Assembly (NCBI RefSeq): GCF_001939115.1
Contig: NZ_MQTZ01000005.1
Coordinates: 1-64,000 of the forward strand
Source: Leptolyngbya sp. 'hensonii'
GTDB taxonomy: Bacteria; Cyanobacteriota; Cyanobacteriia; GCF-001939115
Reading direction: 5' to 3'
Length of the DNA: 64,000 nt
Under the pieces are notes generated by a model, which ran no database searches, was not told where the DNA came from, and worked only from the letters and a program-made list of their open reading frames with translations. Every line of letters starts with the position of its first letter. Positions within the stretch are counted from its first letter, which is position 1. Of this stretch, positions 25,900 to 36,099 are shown piece by piece. Position numbers and translations under genes: made by a program.

Positions 25900-26952
25900 T
25901 TACAGGCGGGCATTCGTCCGGGAGGGATGTTTAATCGCATAGTGACGGGCAAATTGAGGGATATCCCCCCGATGTCCCATGACAATCACGATGTCAGCGG
26001 CATCGAGAATCAGGTCATGGCCGGGATGGGTGATTATGGTTCCATCTGCTTTCCGAACTGCAACCACAATAAAGGCTCCTTTACCCCGCACCTCCAGGTC
26101 GCTGACGGCTCGCCCCACAAACAGGGATCGATCTGAGATCAACAGTTCATCCAGTTGAATATCAATCTGGGCCAGTAATTCATTTAGATCCCGTCGTCCT
26201 TCCTGTCCCTGGAGAAAATCCAGGGCAGCTGGATGGGTGATCATGTGGGCCATCCGCTCCGCCCCGATCGATGCGGGGAGCACCACCCGATCGGCCCCAG
26301 CCAGTTTCAGCTTCTTCTCGGTCGAGGGTAACTCCCCCCTGGCCAGAATCATCAGATTCGGGTTGAGTTCCCGTGCTGTCAGGGTGATGAATACATTAAA
26401 GGCATCATCGGGAAGAACCGTAGCCAGGGCCTTTGCCCGTGTGATCCCAGCGGCGAGGAGCACCATCTCATCAGTGGCGTTGCCACTGATGACGAGATAA
26501 CCTTGCTCGCTGGCTTCCAGCATCCGATCACCATCCAGATCGATTACAACAAAGGGCTGATTGGCCTGGATGAGCTTCTTGGCCAGCATTTGCCCAATCC
26601 GGCCAAACCCACAGATGATGACATGCTGCTCTAAGGATTCAATGCCCATGGTCATACGCCTTTCATCCAAAACTTTGCGAATTTCCCCTTCGGCAAACAT
26701 CTGGACAAAGCCCCCGACTAGATAAACCGCAGAGGTGGTACCAGCTACAATGACGGCCATCGTGAACAGTTTGAGGGTAGGGGAGATCAGGGGCTTGACT
26801 TCGCCATACCCCACCCCAAAAACGGTGATTACCACCATGTAGCTCGCATCCAGGATGCTCCAACCGGCCAGGGTGTAGCCCACGATCGCTACCACAATGG
26901 TGGTGAAAAAGAAAATGGCTCCAGTAATAACCCGACGAAGTGGTCCCTGCAT
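25900..26952 (-). CDS. Two-helix potassium channel with RCK (TrkA-N/TrkA-C) domains
   Basis: Two TM helices (about 10-30 and 62-85) flank a pore loop with filter GVGYGE (46-51), where most K+ channels have TVGYGD. A Rossmann RCK-N domain follows (GFGRIG, 115-120; VVIDLDGDRM) and an RCK-C domain near the end (LFVGRAVSDLEVRGKGAF). This is MthK-like architecture, predicted to be gated by a ligand such as Ca2+, NAD or nucleotides. Ion selectivity is inferred from the filter; the Glu in place of Asp deserves note. Confidence 0.87.
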   Translation of the reverse strand: MQGPLRRVITGAIFFFTTIVVAIVGYTLAGWSILDASYMVVITVFGVGYGEVKPLISPTLKLFTMAVIVAGTTSAVYLVGGFVQMFAEGEIRKVLDERRMTMGIESLEQHVIICGFGRIGQMLAKKLIQANQPFVVIDLDGDRMLEASEQGYLVISGNATDEMVLLAAGITRAKALATVLPDDAFNVFITLTARELNPNLMILARGELPSTEKKLKLAGADRVVLPASIGAERMAHMITHPAALDFLQGQEGRRDLNELLAQIDIQLDELLISDRSLFVGRAVSDLEVRGKGAFIVVAVRKADGTIITHPGHDLILDAADIVIVMGHRGDIPQFARHYAIKHPSRTNARL

Positions 26953-27025
26953 GTTTGAACCCTCAGTCGTACTAGGAAGACTATATAGTGCAGGTCACAA
27001 TGAAGACATCGTCTGTCATCCAAAC

Positions 27026-28264
27026 TTATTGCAGCATTGTCTTAGAGGCAATCCGGGTTTTCTTCCGATCTTCTTCAGACAGATCTTCTCCCGCCTGCAG
27101 ACGGGTGGCGTTATCCTGCAGAACGGTAGCGGCATTGTGATCCCCCAGGTCCATAGCTGTCTTGGCCGCCGTCTGTAACATGGTCGCAGCCCCAGCCCGA
27201 TCGCCCTGGCGCAATTTTGTTTCCGCAATTTGAGTCTGGCGATATTTGGCCAAGGCCAGAACATACTGCTGCACCTCTGGATTGGTCGCAGCCTGGAACT
27301 CCTGCTGCACCATGACCTCGATCGGTAAACAGTCAGAAAAAGCACCCTCCTGCCCTGCGATCGGGTCATCATAGCGCACCTGCACCCGCCCGATCGTCTG
27401 TTGCCCTGGGGGAAGCTGGTGCAGGTACAGATTCGCCAGAACTACTCGGGGCACATCGATCATCAGATCCCCCAGCCGGACCACAAACCAGCCTTCCTCC
27501 TCCTGCAGGGGCAACTCGATCGCATCGGGAGCCACTTGGGCGATCGGCTTTAGCTCAGCCAGACGAACATTGGGGGACAGATTCAGTTGCAAAAACGCAT
27601 TGGTCAACCCGACAGATTGCATGCGCTGAAATAAGCGGCCAAACTCGCCTATAGCCTTTTCCGGCTGTTCAATATAGGCCATGGTGCCCCCTCCAGCATC
27701 TGCGATCTGCTCCAGAATATCCTGGTTCCAGTGATTGCCAAAGCCCAGGGTATTTAGGGTCAGGTTGTAACCGGCAGCCAGGTGAGCTAGTTTAAGGCAG
27801 CGATCGTTATCTCCATGTTCGTTCTCGCCATCGGTCAGCAGAAAAGCCTGCGACACCATATCCTTCCGGCTCTTGGCCAGTTCTTCAATCCCCAGGCGTA
27901 GCCCTTCATCAATGGCCGTGCCTCCGTCAGCCCGCAATAGACCAATCTGGCTTTTGATCGGGTCAGAGTCATGCACCAACTGGTTCGGGACCAGAACCTT
28001 GGCTTTGTGGTCAAAAGCAATCACAGAGATGCGATCGCCGGGAGATAATTGTTCCACCAAGCGCTGGGCTGCCTGTCTGACCGTCTCTAGGGGCCGTCCA
28101 TGCATGGAACCACTGTGGTCCAGAATTAGGCACAGGTTTAGAGGGACTGTTCGACCTGTGCTTTCTGGCATCGCTGAGATGGATAGGGCTAGCTGGCGCT
28201 GACTCACCGCCTGAGCCGCGTCAAGATGAGCATCATTCAGACTGGGGCATAACCGGACTCGCAT
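27026..28264 (-). CDS. VWA-domain protein
   Basis: A von Willebrand factor A domain (about residues 40-220) with a complete metal-ion-dependent adhesion site: D49-H-S51-G-S53, a later Thr in GGTAIDEG, and LTDGEN. The rest is a beta-rich segment followed by a helical tail. No signal peptide, so probably cytosolic. The role is unknown; such proteins usually scaffold metal-dependent protein contacts. The coding strand opens divergently from clpR with 119 bp between. Confidence 0.83.
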   Translation of the reverse strand: MRVRLCPSLNDAHLDAAQAVSQRQLALSISAMPESTGRTVPLNLCLILDHSGSMHGRPLETVRQAAQRLVEQLSPGDRISVIAFDHKAKVLVPNQLVHDSDPIKSQIGLLRADGGTAIDEGLRLGIEELAKSRKDMVSQAFLLTDGENEHGDNDRCLKLAHLAAGYNLTLNTLGFGNHWNQDILEQIADAGGGTMAYIEQPEKAIGEFGRLFQRMQSVGLTNAFLQLNLSPNVRLAELKPIAQVAPDAIELPLQEEEGWFVVRLGDLMIDVPRVVLANLYLHQLPPGQQTIGRVQVRYDDPIAGQEGAFSDCLPIEVMVQQEFQAATNPEVQQYVLALAKYRQTQIAETKLRQGDRAGAATMLQTAAKTAMDLGDHNAATVLQDNATRLQAGEDLSEEDRKKTRIASKTMLQ

Positions 28265-28383
28265 AGGGAGAGTTTCCTGAAACTTAAATCGACGCTAGCT
28301 CCAAGATAGCTTTACTGTCACATCCAGTGGCACGCTAGACTGTAAAAAAGTGCTTACACCGAAGGTAACAGTACGGATACGTC

Positions 28384-29040
28384 ATGGACTCTTTAATTAA
28401 GGCTGTTCAATCCCCCTACTATGGGGATAATTACTACCGCACCCCTCCCCCTGATCTGCAATCCCTGCTGTTGAAGGAGAGAATTGTCTATCTCGGTGCG
28501 CCTCTGGTTCCGGCTGTCACTGAGCTCATTATTGCTGAGCTGTTGTACTTACAGTACGAAGATCCGGAGAAGCCGATTCGGCTTTACATCAATTCCACCG
28601 GAACATCGATCGAAAGCGGCGAATTTGTTGGCATCTTTGAAACAGAGGCTTTCGCCATCTGCGACACGATGAGTTACATCAAACCGCCCATCCATACCAT
28701 TTGCATGGGCACAGCTATGGGCTCGGCAGCCATGCTGCTTTCTGCGGGTACTAAAGGTCAACGGGCTAGTTTACCCAACGGTACGATCGTGTTGCGTCAG
28801 CCCCGCAGTATTGCCCAGGGTCAGGCGACGGATATTCAAATCCAGGCCAAGGAAGTGCTGGCCAACAAACAGACTGTGATTGAAATCCTGTCTAAAAATA
28901 CAGGTCAACCCCCGGAAAAGATCGCGAAGGATCTGAACCGCACCTTTTACATGACCCCCCAGGACGCCAAGGACTATGGCCTGATTGATACGGTGCTGGA
29001 AAACCAGGCCGTACCTAAAGCTCTGGCTGGAATCAATTAA
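28384..29040 (+). CDS. clpR: ClpR, inactive ClpP-like subunit of Clp protease
   Basis: A ClpP fold with the catalytic residues lost: where ClpP3 has Ser in LAASMGS this protein has G113 (GTAMGSAA), and the catalytic His is R138 (VLRQP). ClpR forms a mixed heptamer with ClpP3 in the essential cyanobacterial ClpP3/R core that works with ClpC. The next gene is clpP3, 50 bp downstream, matching the conserved operon order. ATG 28384 gives the usual N-terminus. Confidence 0.94.
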   Translation: MDSLIKAVQSPYYGDNYYRTPPPDLQSLLLKERIVYLGAPLVPAVTELIIAELLYLQYEDPEKPIRLYINSTGTSIESGEFVGIFETEAFAICDTMSYIKPPIHTICMGTAMGSAAMLLSAGTKGQRASLPNGTIVLRQPRSIAQGQATDIQIQAKEVLANKQTVIEILSKNTGQPPEKIAKDLNRTFYMTPQDAKDYGLIDTVLENQAVPKALAGIN

Positions 29041-29090
29041 ACATGTCCCCTTTTCGTCCTCTGACCATTCATTTCTAAACGGAGCAGTAT

Positions 29091-29693
29091 ATGCCAATTG
29101 GTGTTCCTAAAGTCCCTTACCGGATGCCGGGGGATCAATATACGCAATGGATTGATATCTACAACCGGCTCTATCGGGAGCGGATCATCTTTCTGGGCCA
29201 GGAAGTTGATGACCAGATTGCGAACCAGATTGTGGCAGTGATGCTCTACCTGGATTCGGAGGATCAGAATAAGGATATCTATCTCTATATCAACTCGCCA
29301 GGGGGCTCGATCACCTCAGGCATGGCTATCTATGACACCATGCAGCACATCAAGTCAGATGTGGTCACCATCTGTGTCGGTCTGGCAGCATCCATGGGCT
29401 CTTTTCTGCTGGCAGCAGGGACTAAGGGGAAGCGCTTGGCCCTACCCCACTCACGGATTATGATTCACCAGCCCATGATCCCCAGTGTTGTCCGTGGACA
29501 GGCCACCGACATTGAAATCGAAGCCAATCACATCCTGAAATTGCGGGAAAACCTCAACACAATGCTGGCCTTCCATACGGGCCAAACGGTGGAAAAGATC
29601 AAAAAAGATACCGATCGAGACTACTTCATGTCAGCCGAGGAAGCGAAGGATTATGGGTTGATTGATCGGGTACTGGAAGACAAGGCCCCCTGA
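29091..29693 (+). CDS. clpP3: ATP-dependent Clp protease proteolytic subunit ClpP3
   Basis: Active ClpP: S101 in GLAASMGS and H126 in RIMIHQP, with the Asp in the C-terminal third ([21 protein letters not shown]). It pairs with ClpR to make the ClpP3/R core. Length 200 aa. A ribosome site (ACGGAG) precedes ATG 29091. The transcript likely ends at the hairpin 29711-29744. Confidence 0.95.
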   Translation: MPIGVPKVPYRMPGDQYTQWIDIYNRLYRERIIFLGQEVDDQIANQIVAVMLYLDSEDQNKDIYLYINSPGGSITSGMAIYDTMQHIKSDVVTICVGLAASMGSFLLAAGTKGKRLALPHSRIMIHQPMIPSVVRGQATDIEIEANHILKLRENLNTMLAFHTGQTVEKIKKDTDRDYFMSAEEAKDYGLIDRVLEDKAP

Positions 29694-29710
29694 CAGGGTG
29701 CTAGGGGAGT

Positions 29711-29744
29711 GAGTTCAAGGTTCCCGCAGTTGAACCTTGAACTC
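29711..29744 (+). terminator. Perfect 13-bp hairpin after clpP3
   Basis: GAGTTCAAGGTTC (29711-29723) and GAACCTTGAACTC (29732-29744) around an 8-nt loop, 17 bp after the clpP3 stop. A T-run follows only about 11 nt later, so it may be a terminator or an RNA-stabilising hairpin. It also argues against translation of the J-protein starting this far upstream. Confidence 0.6.
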
Positions 29745-29822
29745 AGAACTGTGACTTTTGAACGGTTGTTCTCTTGGCAAAACCGGCAAAATCGGTATAA
29801 TCCTGCCATGCTTTGTTATTCC

Positions 29823-30434
29823 ATGAATCTTGCAGATTGCTACCGGGTTCTGGGTTTGAGGTCAGGGGCATCTCTTGATGAGATCAAGATGTCCTATCGT
29901 CGTTTGGCAAGGCAGTTCCATCCAGATACTAATCCTGGTGATCAGCAAGCCAGAGACAAGTTTATTACCCTGACAGAAGCCTATAAGCTTCTGATCAGTG
30001 TGGTGAAACCAGAGGAGGGGAACCAGGCCACTGCCGCTCAAGACCCTGATCCTTCCGCCAGCCCTGAAACCGAGGGGGGTAGAGTCAAAGTCTCTCGGAA
30101 AGCTCCTCCGATTCAAATGAATCCGGATCTGTCTCCCCTGGAGCAGCAGATCAAACGGGATTCCTACGAACAACTACAGTACCTGCTGAAACACCGTCGT
30201 TTTCCTCGGGCCATTGCCCTCGTGGAAGGGCTAGCCCAACGTCTGCCCAAGGATGCAGAAGTGCGCCAGTGGCAGGCCATCACCTATCAGCGTTGCGGTC
30301 GTCACTTTATTGATGCAAATCAATTAGAAAAGGCCAGGGCCTATCTGAAAAAAGCCCTGAAGACGGACCCCCGCAATCGCTCCCTCTGGGCTGAGGTGGA
30401 GAAGGATTTTCGTCGAATCGAACAACTGTATTAG
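29823..30434 (+). CDS. J-domain protein with C-terminal helical repeat region
   Basis: A J domain at residues 1-65 (ADCYRVLGLRSGAS...YRRLARQFHPDTNPG) retains a normal HPD motif. A variable linker and a C-terminal TPR-like helical region follow. The start ATG 29823 is chosen because J-domain similarity begins at once; the open frame extends upstream across the clp hairpin but without similarity. Another in-frame ATG is at 29808. The protein is a Hsp70 co-chaperone of unknown client. moaD follows 2 bp later. Confidence 0.85.
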   Translation: MNLADCYRVLGLRSGASLDEIKMSYRRLARQFHPDTNPGDQQARDKFITLTEAYKLLISVVKPEEGNQATAAQDPDPSASPETEGGRVKVSRKAPPIQMNPDLSPLEQQIKRDSYEQLQYLLKHRRFPRAIALVEGLAQRLPKDAEVRQWQAITYQRCGRHFIDANQLEKARAYLKKALKTDPRNRSLWAEVEKDFRRIEQLY

Positions 30435-30436
30435 TT

Positions 30437-30697
30437 ATGGCAGAATTCCTGGTGACGGTCACAGTCAAACTCTTTGCGGCGTATCAGGAAGTCTGTGGCT
30501 TTCCTGAACTGACCCTGACCTTGCCAGTTGGAACTGCAGTCGCTGAAATCCGCGATCGCCTGATTGCAGCCCACCCGGAACTTCTACCCTGGCGTGACCT
30601 AACCCGCTTTGGGATCAACCTGCAATTCGTCCCTGGAGACACCCCCTTGCAAGATGGGGACGAAGTGGTTTTGATCCCTCCCGTCAGCGGGGGGTGA
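30437..30697 (+). CDS. moaD: MoaD/ThiS-family small sulfur carrier
   Basis: A beta-grasp protein of 86 residues ending in the diagnostic Gly-Gly (PPVSGG). Typical MoaD is adenylated and thiocarboxylated on this Gly and gives sulfur to molybdopterin synthase. The body (VKLFAAYQEVCG...GDEVVLIPPVSGG) fits MoaD better than ThiS. No other moa gene is nearby, so the assignment to molybdopterin rather than another sulfur-carrier path is moderate. It follows the J-protein gene after 2 bp and overlaps the 3' end of the next, convergent gene by 14 bp. Confidence 0.85.
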   Translation: MAEFLVTVTVKLFAAYQEVCGFPELTLTLPVGTAVAEIRDRLIAAHPELLPWRDLTRFGINLQFVPGDTPLQDGDEVVLIPPVSGG

Positions 30698-31325
30698 GGG
30701 CATCACAAGTGGGGTGGGTGGTTCGATCGCAACGGTCTTGCCACAGAAATTGAACAGATTGCGTGATTGGGTGAAAGAAGTGAGGATCAGATCGATAGGC
30801 TAACCACAGGGTTGTTCCTCCCAGCAGCACGATCGTTCCCAGGAGCATCCCATTCAGGCGCTTGACCTGGGAGCGCAATTCCAGAATTTCCTGTTCTGTG
30901 ATGGCGGAAGCGGAGGCTAGGGCCGATCGGGGTGGTGGCCCGGAGGCAGGCAATGGGGTAGCTGGTCGAGGGGGCTTTTTTGCACTAGCTTCTTTGAAGC
31001 TCACCTTACGTTGCAACCAATCGGCGATGAGTTGGGGGCAGTTTTTGTGAAACCAGCGAATGGCAATCATCCGAAACACCGGCCTGGATAATCTGGAAAC
31101 GGATTTCATCAGGCGATTGAGCCGACGGCGACGGATTTTTTGATTAATGAGATTAACAGAACCCACATCATACAGACACTCAATAATCAATTTAATTGTG
31201 GCTTCTTCCCGCAAACCCAGATTTTCCAGTAGCAACCGGATATCCTGCATGCGTTTCGCCTCCAGCTCAGCCTCTGCAGAGCGCTGAGCTAACGCTTGCT
31301 GAGATGGAGATAAAGCTTTCGTCAT
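30684..31325 (-). CDS. Membrane protein of unknown function
   Basis: A 213-residue protein: a basic, helical N-terminal region to about 110 (LIIECLYDVGSVNLINQKI; RLNRLMKSVSRLSRP), a Pro/Ala-rich linker, one hydrophobic helix (MLLGTIVLLGGTTLWLAY, about 160-178), then a short tail. I do not recognise the family. The gene ends inside moaD (14-bp convergent overlap). Confidence 0.6.
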   Translation of the reverse strand: MTKALSPSQQALAQRSAEAELEAKRMQDIRLLLENLGLREEATIKLIIECLYDVGSVNLINQKIRRRRLNRLMKSVSRLSRPVFRMIAIRWFHKNCPQLIADWLQRKVSFKEASAKKPPRPATPLPASGPPPRSALASASAITEQEILELRSQVKRLNGMLLGTIVLLGGTTLWLAYRSDPHFFHPITQSVQFLWQDRCDRTTHPTCDALTPR

Positions 31326-31578
31326 TCTGCTGAGTCCACCAGTCCTTCAACCCCTATCCTATTCCTGATCTTGATGGACGGCTAATTTTTTCTCGCTCTT
31401 CCAGTGGCTCCCCAAACAGTTTAAAATCTGAGTTTGCGTCTCTAAAATAATACCAATTCAAATTTCGATCGTGCCACTTATCGCCGCACAGGTGTGGGCA
31501 ACGCTTCTGAGCAGGTGCATGACGAAAACTCACTTTGAATCGGTACAACCTTATCATCGCCGTTCTCTAGAGGTATCA

Positions 31579-32562
31579 ATGGCAGAAACCTTCATGTTCA
31601 ACGCCCTGCGGGAAGCAATCGACGAAGAAATGGGCTACGATCCCACCGTTTGTGTGATGGGGGAAGATGTAGGCCACTACGGCGGTTCCTACAAGGTGAC
31701 GAAAGACCTCTATAAGAAGTATGGTGAGCTGAGAATTCTGGATACCCCGATCGCTGAAAATAGCTTTACGGGGATGGCCGTTGGGGCTGCGATGACTGGC
31801 TTGCGGCCCATTATCGAAGGCATGAATATGGGGTTCCTGCTCCTGGCCTTTAATCAGATTTCCAATAATGCTGGCATGTTGCGGTACACCTCTGGCGGCA
31901 ACTTCAAGATTCCTCTGGTGATTCGCGGCCCTGGTGGGGTCGGTCGTCAATTGGGAGCAGAACATTCCCAGCGTTTGGAAGCTTACTTTCAGGCTGTTCC
32001 GGGCCTCAAGATTGTGGCCTGTTCCACACCCTATAATGCCAAGGGGTTGCTGAAATCGGCCATTCGGGACAGCAACCCCGTTTTGTTCTTTGAACATGTT
32101 CTGCTTTACAACCTGAAGGAAGATCTGCCAGAAGAGGAATACTGGCTCCCCCTGGATAAAGCGGAGGTGGTTCGTCGGGGTCAGGATGTGACCATCCTCA
32201 CCTATTCCCGCATGCGTCACCATGTGCTGCAGGCCGTGAAAACCCTGGAGCAGGAAGGCTATGACCCGGAGGTGATCGACCTGATTTCTCTGAAGCCCCT
32301 GGACTTTGACACGATCGGAGCCTCTATCCGCAAAACTCACCGGGTTGTGATTGTGGAAGAATGTATGCGAACGGGTGGTATTGGAGCCGAATTGGTCGCA
32401 TCAATTAACGATCGCCTGTTTGATGAGCTGGATGCCCCAGTCGTTCGCCTTTCCTCCCAGGATATTCCCACGCCCTATAACGGAACATTGGAAAATCTGA
32501 CGATTGTTCAACCGGCCCAGATTGTTGAGGCCGTGCAGAAAATCGTCAATAACCAGATGTAA
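31579..32562 (+). CDS. pdhB: Pyruvate dehydrogenase E1 component, beta subunit
   Basis: The E1 beta subunit works with E1 alpha and TPP to decarboxylate pyruvate and reductively acetylate E2. Start ATG 31579 ([18 protein letters not shown]) has a ribosome site TAGAGGT 7-9 nt upstream and gives the standard 327 aa. Motifs: [43 protein letters not shown], and [10 protein letters not shown]. The frame is open upstream to 31471, but that part shows no homology. secD follows in 37 bp on the same strand; whether they share a transcript is unclear. Confidence 0.95.
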   Translation: MAETFMFNALREAIDEEMGYDPTVCVMGEDVGHYGGSYKVTKDLYKKYGELRILDTPIAENSFTGMAVGAAMTGLRPIIEGMNMGFLLLAFNQISNNAGMLRYTSGGNFKIPLVIRGPGGVGRQLGAEHSQRLEAYFQAVPGLKIVACSTPYNAKGLLKSAIRDSNPVLFFEHVLLYNLKEDLPEEEYWLPLDKAEVVRRGQDVTILTYSRMRHHVLQAVKTLEQEGYDPEVIDLISLKPLDFDTIGASIRKTHRVVIVEECMRTGGIGAELVASINDRLFDELDAPVVRLSSQDIPTPYNGTLENLTIVQPAQIVEAVQKIVNNQM

Positions 32563-32599
32563 TGGATGACGATAAAGATGTAATGGATGAGGACATGCT

Positions 32600-34054
32600 A
32601 TGCAAAGGCAACAATCGTTAATTGTGCTGATCCTGGTGCTGGTGATGGCCGCCATCCTGGTAATCGTCCGCATTCCAGCCAAACTGGGGCTGGATTTGCA
32701 GGGGGGGTCCCAATTGACGTTGCAGGTTAAACCGACTGAGGATGTCAAAGAAATTGATACCCGGGTCATGGAGGCGGTCCAGAAAGTTGTGGAAGGCCGG
32801 ATCAATGGTCTGGGGGTGTCGGAAGCAGTTGTGCAAACGGTTGGGCAAAGCCAGTTAATTATTCAACTTCCGGGTGTCAATGACCCCCAACAGGCAGAGC
32901 GGGTGCTGGGGGGGACGGCCCAGTTGGAGTTCCGCAAGCAAAGGCCGGGTTCTGAGGGACAGTTCTTTGCTGAGTTTCAGGTTCGGTTGGAATTGAGACG
33001 GCAACAGGAACAACTGCTGGCAGAGCAACAGCAGTTGCGCAAATCTGATGATGAAGCTGCAATTGCCAAGAACAAAGCTGCGATCGATGAGAATAAGGCA
33101 GCCATCAAGCGCAATAACGAAGCGCTCCTGGGGCTGTTCGATCGCACTGGCTTGACAGGTAAAAACTTGAAAGATGCAGATGCTCGGGCCACCAGCACTA
33201 CTGTCTGGGAGGTTACCCTGGCTTTTGATCCGAAGGGAGGCGACTTGTTTGCCCAAATGACCAAGGATTTGGCTGGTACAGGGCGGAGTATTGGTATTTT
33301 TCTGGATGATGGGCTCCTCAGTGCGCCCACCGTGGGGCCTGAATTTGCCCAGAGTGGAATTTTGGGCGGTAATGCTGTAATTACCGGGAATTTCTCGGCG
33401 GAAACTGCCAATGAACTGGCTATTCAGTTGCGGGGAGGCGCTCTCCCAGTACCAGTCGAAATCATTGAGAACCGAACTGTAGGAGCCAGTCTGGGGAAAG
33501 ATAGTATCCAGCGCAGCATTTATGCCGCCATTGGGGGGCTCGTGCTCGTGCTGATTTTTATGGCTGTCTACTATCGGTTACCGGGGATGATTGCCGATTT
33601 GTCCCTGGTGATTTATGCCATCCTTACCTTTGCAGCCTTTAGCCTACTAGGAGTGACCCTCACCCTGCCCGGTATCGCTGGATTTATTCTCAGTATTGGG
33701 ATGGCGGTTGATGCCAATGTGCTGATTTTTGAACGAACTCGGGAAGAATTGCGAACTGGGAAGACCCTGTATCGATCGGTTGAATCTGGTTTTTACCGGG
33801 CGTTCTCCAGTATTTTGGATAGTAATGTGACCACCCTGATTGCCTGTAGCGTTCTGTTTTATTTAGGGGCTGGTCTGGTCAAAGGCTTTGCCCTCACCTT
33901 GGGTTTGGGGGTGGTGATCAGCATGTTTACAGCCCTCACCTGTAGCCGGACCCTGTTACTGTTGGCCCTGGGATTCCCTGGCTTGCGGAAGCCCGAACTC
34001 TATTGTCCTAACTTACCCCCGTCTTCCCGTTCTTCGGCAGGAGCAACGTCATGA
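32600..34054 (+). CDS. secD: Protein translocase subunit SecD
   Basis: The SecDF complex uses the proton gradient to drive late steps of Sec export. SecD here has TM1 near residue 8, a long periplasmic region (about 40-300) with an unusual Q/E/A-rich helical insertion at about 125-185, and five TM helices near the C-terminus. Conserved motifs include [22 protein letters not shown] and [19 protein letters not shown]. SecF starts inside its stop codon (4-bp overlap ATGA), a sign of translational coupling. Confidence 0.96.
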   Translation: MQRQQSLIVLILVLVMAAILVIVRIPAKLGLDLQGGSQLTLQVKPTEDVKEIDTRVMEAVQKVVEGRINGLGVSEAVVQTVGQSQLIIQLPGVNDPQQAERVLGGTAQLEFRKQRPGSEGQFFAEFQVRLELRRQQEQLLAEQQQLRKSDDEAAIAKNKAAIDENKAAIKRNNEALLGLFDRTGLTGKNLKDADARATSTTVWEVTLAFDPKGGDLFAQMTKDLAGTGRSIGIFLDDGLLSAPTVGPEFAQSGILGGNAVITGNFSAETANELAIQLRGGALPVPVEIIENRTVGASLGKDSIQRSIYAAIGGLVLVLIFMAVYYRLPGMIADLSLVIYAILTFAAFSLLGVTLTLPGIAGFILSIGMAVDANVLIFERTREELRTGKTLYRSVESGFYRAFSSILDSNVTTLIACSVLFYLGAGLVKGFALTLGLGVVISMFTALTCSRTLLLLALGFPGLRKPELYCPNLPPSSRSSAGATS

Positions 34055-35028
34055 GATTACAGATCATTCGCCAGCGGTCTATCTGGTGGTCGTTGTCAAT
34101 CATCGTTATCCTGTCGGGTCTGGTCTCCATGGCGATTTCGTGGCAACAAATTGGTTCCCCCCTGCGACCTGGCCTGGATTTTGTTGGAGGGACCCGCCTC
34201 CAGTTTGAGTTGGCCTGTAACAAAGCTAAGACCTGTACCCAACCGATCGATCCGGCAGTAGTCCGGGAACTTCTCAATAATCAGAATTTGGGCACCAGCA
34301 GTATCCAGGTTGTGGATAAGTATGCACTCTCGATTCGCAGCCGGACCCTGGATGTGGAGCAACGGAATCGGGTTAAGCAGGTTTTGGAAGCAAAACTGGG
34401 AGCTTTTGACGAGCAGAAAACCCAGATTGATACCGTAGGTCCTGCCCTGGGAAAACAACTGTTCACCACAGGGATGCTGGCGCTGGGTCTGTCTTTCCTT
34501 GGGATTGCCCTCTACCTGACTGTCAGATTCCAACCCGACTATGCTTTCTTTGCCATTGTTGCCCTCTTCCATGATGTGCTGATTACGGTTGGGGTTTTTT
34601 CCATCCTGGGGTTGGTCATGGGCAAGGAAGTGGATAGTTTGTTCGTGGTGGCTTTGCTGACCATCATTGGATTCTCCGTGAATGACACGGTGGTGATTTA
34701 CGATCGCATCCGGGAAACAATTACCCTCAATCCCACTCGTCATATTGATGATATTGTGGATGACGCGGTGAATCAGACCCTGACCCGATCGATCAATACG
34801 ACCCTCACTGTTCTGCTCACCCTGACCTCGATCTTCCTGTTTGGTGGGGAAACCCTGAAAGATTTCGCCCTGGCGCTCATTATTGGGTTTACGATGGGGG
34901 CTTATTCCAGCATCTTTATTGCGAGTACCCTGCTGGCCCTGTGGCGAGAGTTGACGGGTAAGGTTATTCCCTTAGCTGTGGAAGGTTCTGCCAGCGAAGA
35001 ATCGACAGCTTCCCTGGAAGATTCCTAA
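34051..35028 (+). CDS. secF: Protein translocase subunit SecF
   Basis: Six-TM partner of SecD. The N-terminal TM (about 10-28) is followed by [14 protein letters not shown], then a periplasmic stretch of about 110 residues, and five TM helices beginning at about 145. Diagnostic motifs [15 protein letters not shown] and [14 protein letters not shown]. Its ATG 34051 overlaps the secD stop by 4 bp. Length 325 aa is usual for cyanobacteria. Confidence 0.96.
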   Translation: MRLQIIRQRSIWWSLSIIVILSGLVSMAISWQQIGSPLRPGLDFVGGTRLQFELACNKAKTCTQPIDPAVVRELLNNQNLGTSSIQVVDKYALSIRSRTLDVEQRNRVKQVLEAKLGAFDEQKTQIDTVGPALGKQLFTTGMLALGLSFLGIALYLTVRFQPDYAFFAIVALFHDVLITVGVFSILGLVMGKEVDSLFVVALLTIIGFSVNDTVVIYDRIRETITLNPTRHIDDIVDDAVNQTLTRSINTTLTVLLTLTSIFLFGGETLKDFALALIIGFTMGAYSSIFIASTLLALWRELTGKVIPLAVEGSASEESTASLEDS

Positions 35029-35074
35029 CTGACCTACGGGGATGTTGCTTGAATGCTTCCCTTGAACGTTGGAT

Positions 35075-35470
35075 ATGCCTAAGTTCACAGAACATCCACC
35101 AGAGATGGACCCCATCTTCGCGCAGCAGGTCCAGCGGCTGCATCAACTCACTGTTTGTGGTCGCTGGTTGATGGTAGGGTTCTTCTGGCTCACGATCGGC
35201 AGTCTCAGTCTGTGGGGATTGCGATCGGAGATGTCTCTCTGGATCGAATATTTCACCTGGACGGCTGTACGGTATGCTCTGATTTACAATCGCCTGCCCG
35301 CCCTGGGCCTCTGCTTTTGTATTGGGATGACGGCAGCCGTTCTGGTTTGGCAGAGTCGCAATATTTTGATGGGATTGCCCCAACGAGAGCAACGCCATCT
35401 GGAACAGCAGGTTCACCGAATTCGAAAGCAGGGAGCCAGTCACCCGCTCTGGCGATGGGTCTGCCGCTGA
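35075..35470 (+). CDS. Small membrane protein of unknown function
   Basis: A protein of 131 residues with two hydrophobic helices (about 32-52 and 77-97) and a basic C-terminal tail. ATG 35075 (MPKFTEHPPEMDP) is preferred over TTG 35069. I do not recognise the family. It begins 46 bp after secF on the same strand and could be carried on the sec transcript. Confidence 0.6.
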   Translation: MPKFTEHPPEMDPIFAQQVQRLHQLTVCGRWLMVGFFWLTIGSLSLWGLRSEMSLWIEYFTWTAVRYALIYNRLPALGLCFCIGMTAAVLVWQSRNILMGLPQREQRHLEQQVHRIRKQGASHPLWRWVCR

Positions 35471-35505
35471 TCTATCGATCTACCTTACGAATCTGAAGCA
35501 GGTTA

Positions 35506-36096
35506 CTACTGGGTAAGCAAATGCTTCTTCACTAAACCAGGGATCTGGCTGGGGTGAACCCGGCTGTAGCGAGCTTTATCTGGCATGAAGACCAGATTGG
35601 GACCAGCTTTACAGTGTTTCATACAGCCTGTTCCCTTGATGTTGACCTGTCCCTCTAACCCACTATCCTTCACTGCTGCTGCTAGTGCCTGGCAGAGCTG
35701 CCGACCTCCCTGCCGCTGGCAATCTGATTTCTGACAGACCAGGATAGTTGCTGGTTTCGCTGCAGCAGAAACCGCAACTTGGGAAATTTCAGGAGTATCA
35801 GCAAAAGCCAGTTGAGCTGGTGATGTGGGTGTAATACGGTAAGCCTTCAGTTTCAGAGTTCCCGTGTCAGCGTCTAATTTCTGCTCCCCCCAGACCTGGA
35901 TCCAGTCGCCCAATTTAAGGATGCCTCCTTGGGTAATCAGCCCTGCCCGTGATTCTTTCGTTAATTTGATGGTCTGTTCCCCTGCGGCTGTAGCTAGTTG
36001 CATCCATTTCAGCTTATAGCCATCCTCCAAGAGGAACCCAAGAAATCGGCCTGACAAGGTGAATTCTGTAATCCCATCGCTATGCCCTTTTCCCAT
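35506..36096 (-). CDS. Thioredoxin-fold [2Fe-2S] ferredoxin-domain protein
   Basis: The N-terminal half (about 1-105) is a beta-rich domain of unknown role (LSGRFLGFLLEDGYKLKWMQL; LKLGDWIQVWGEQKL). The C-terminal half is a thioredoxin-like ferredoxin with four cysteines that fit a [2Fe-2S] site: first pair around LVCQKSDCQRQGG, second pair in GTGCMKHCKAGPN. Such proteins resemble the NuoE/HoxE fold. The electron partner is unknown. The upstream 81-aa gene ends 3 bp before it, so both are likely in one operon. Confidence 0.8.
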   Translation of the reverse strand: MGKGHSDGITEFTLSGRFLGFLLEDGYKLKWMQLATAAGEQTIKLTKESRAGLITQGGILKLGDWIQVWGEQKLDADTGTLKLKAYRITPTSPAQLAFADTPEISQVAVSAAAKPATILVCQKSDCQRQGGRQLCQALAAAVKDSGLEGQVNIKGTGCMKHCKAGPNLVFMPDKARYSRVHPSQIPGLVKKHLLTQ

Positions 36097-36099
36097 AAT

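Noticed and set aside
28384-29040. clpR as a broken clpP pseudogene
   Set aside because: Loss of the catalytic Ser and His is the normal state of ClpR in the ClpP3/R complex; gene length and operon position are intact.
29709-29822. Upstream part of the J-protein reading frame
   Set aside because: It lies across the hairpin that ends the clp operon and shows no J-domain similarity.
31354-31557. Minus-strand ORF of 67 codons before pdhB
   Set aside because: It overlaps the pdhB promoter region, has low-complexity composition and no start signal.
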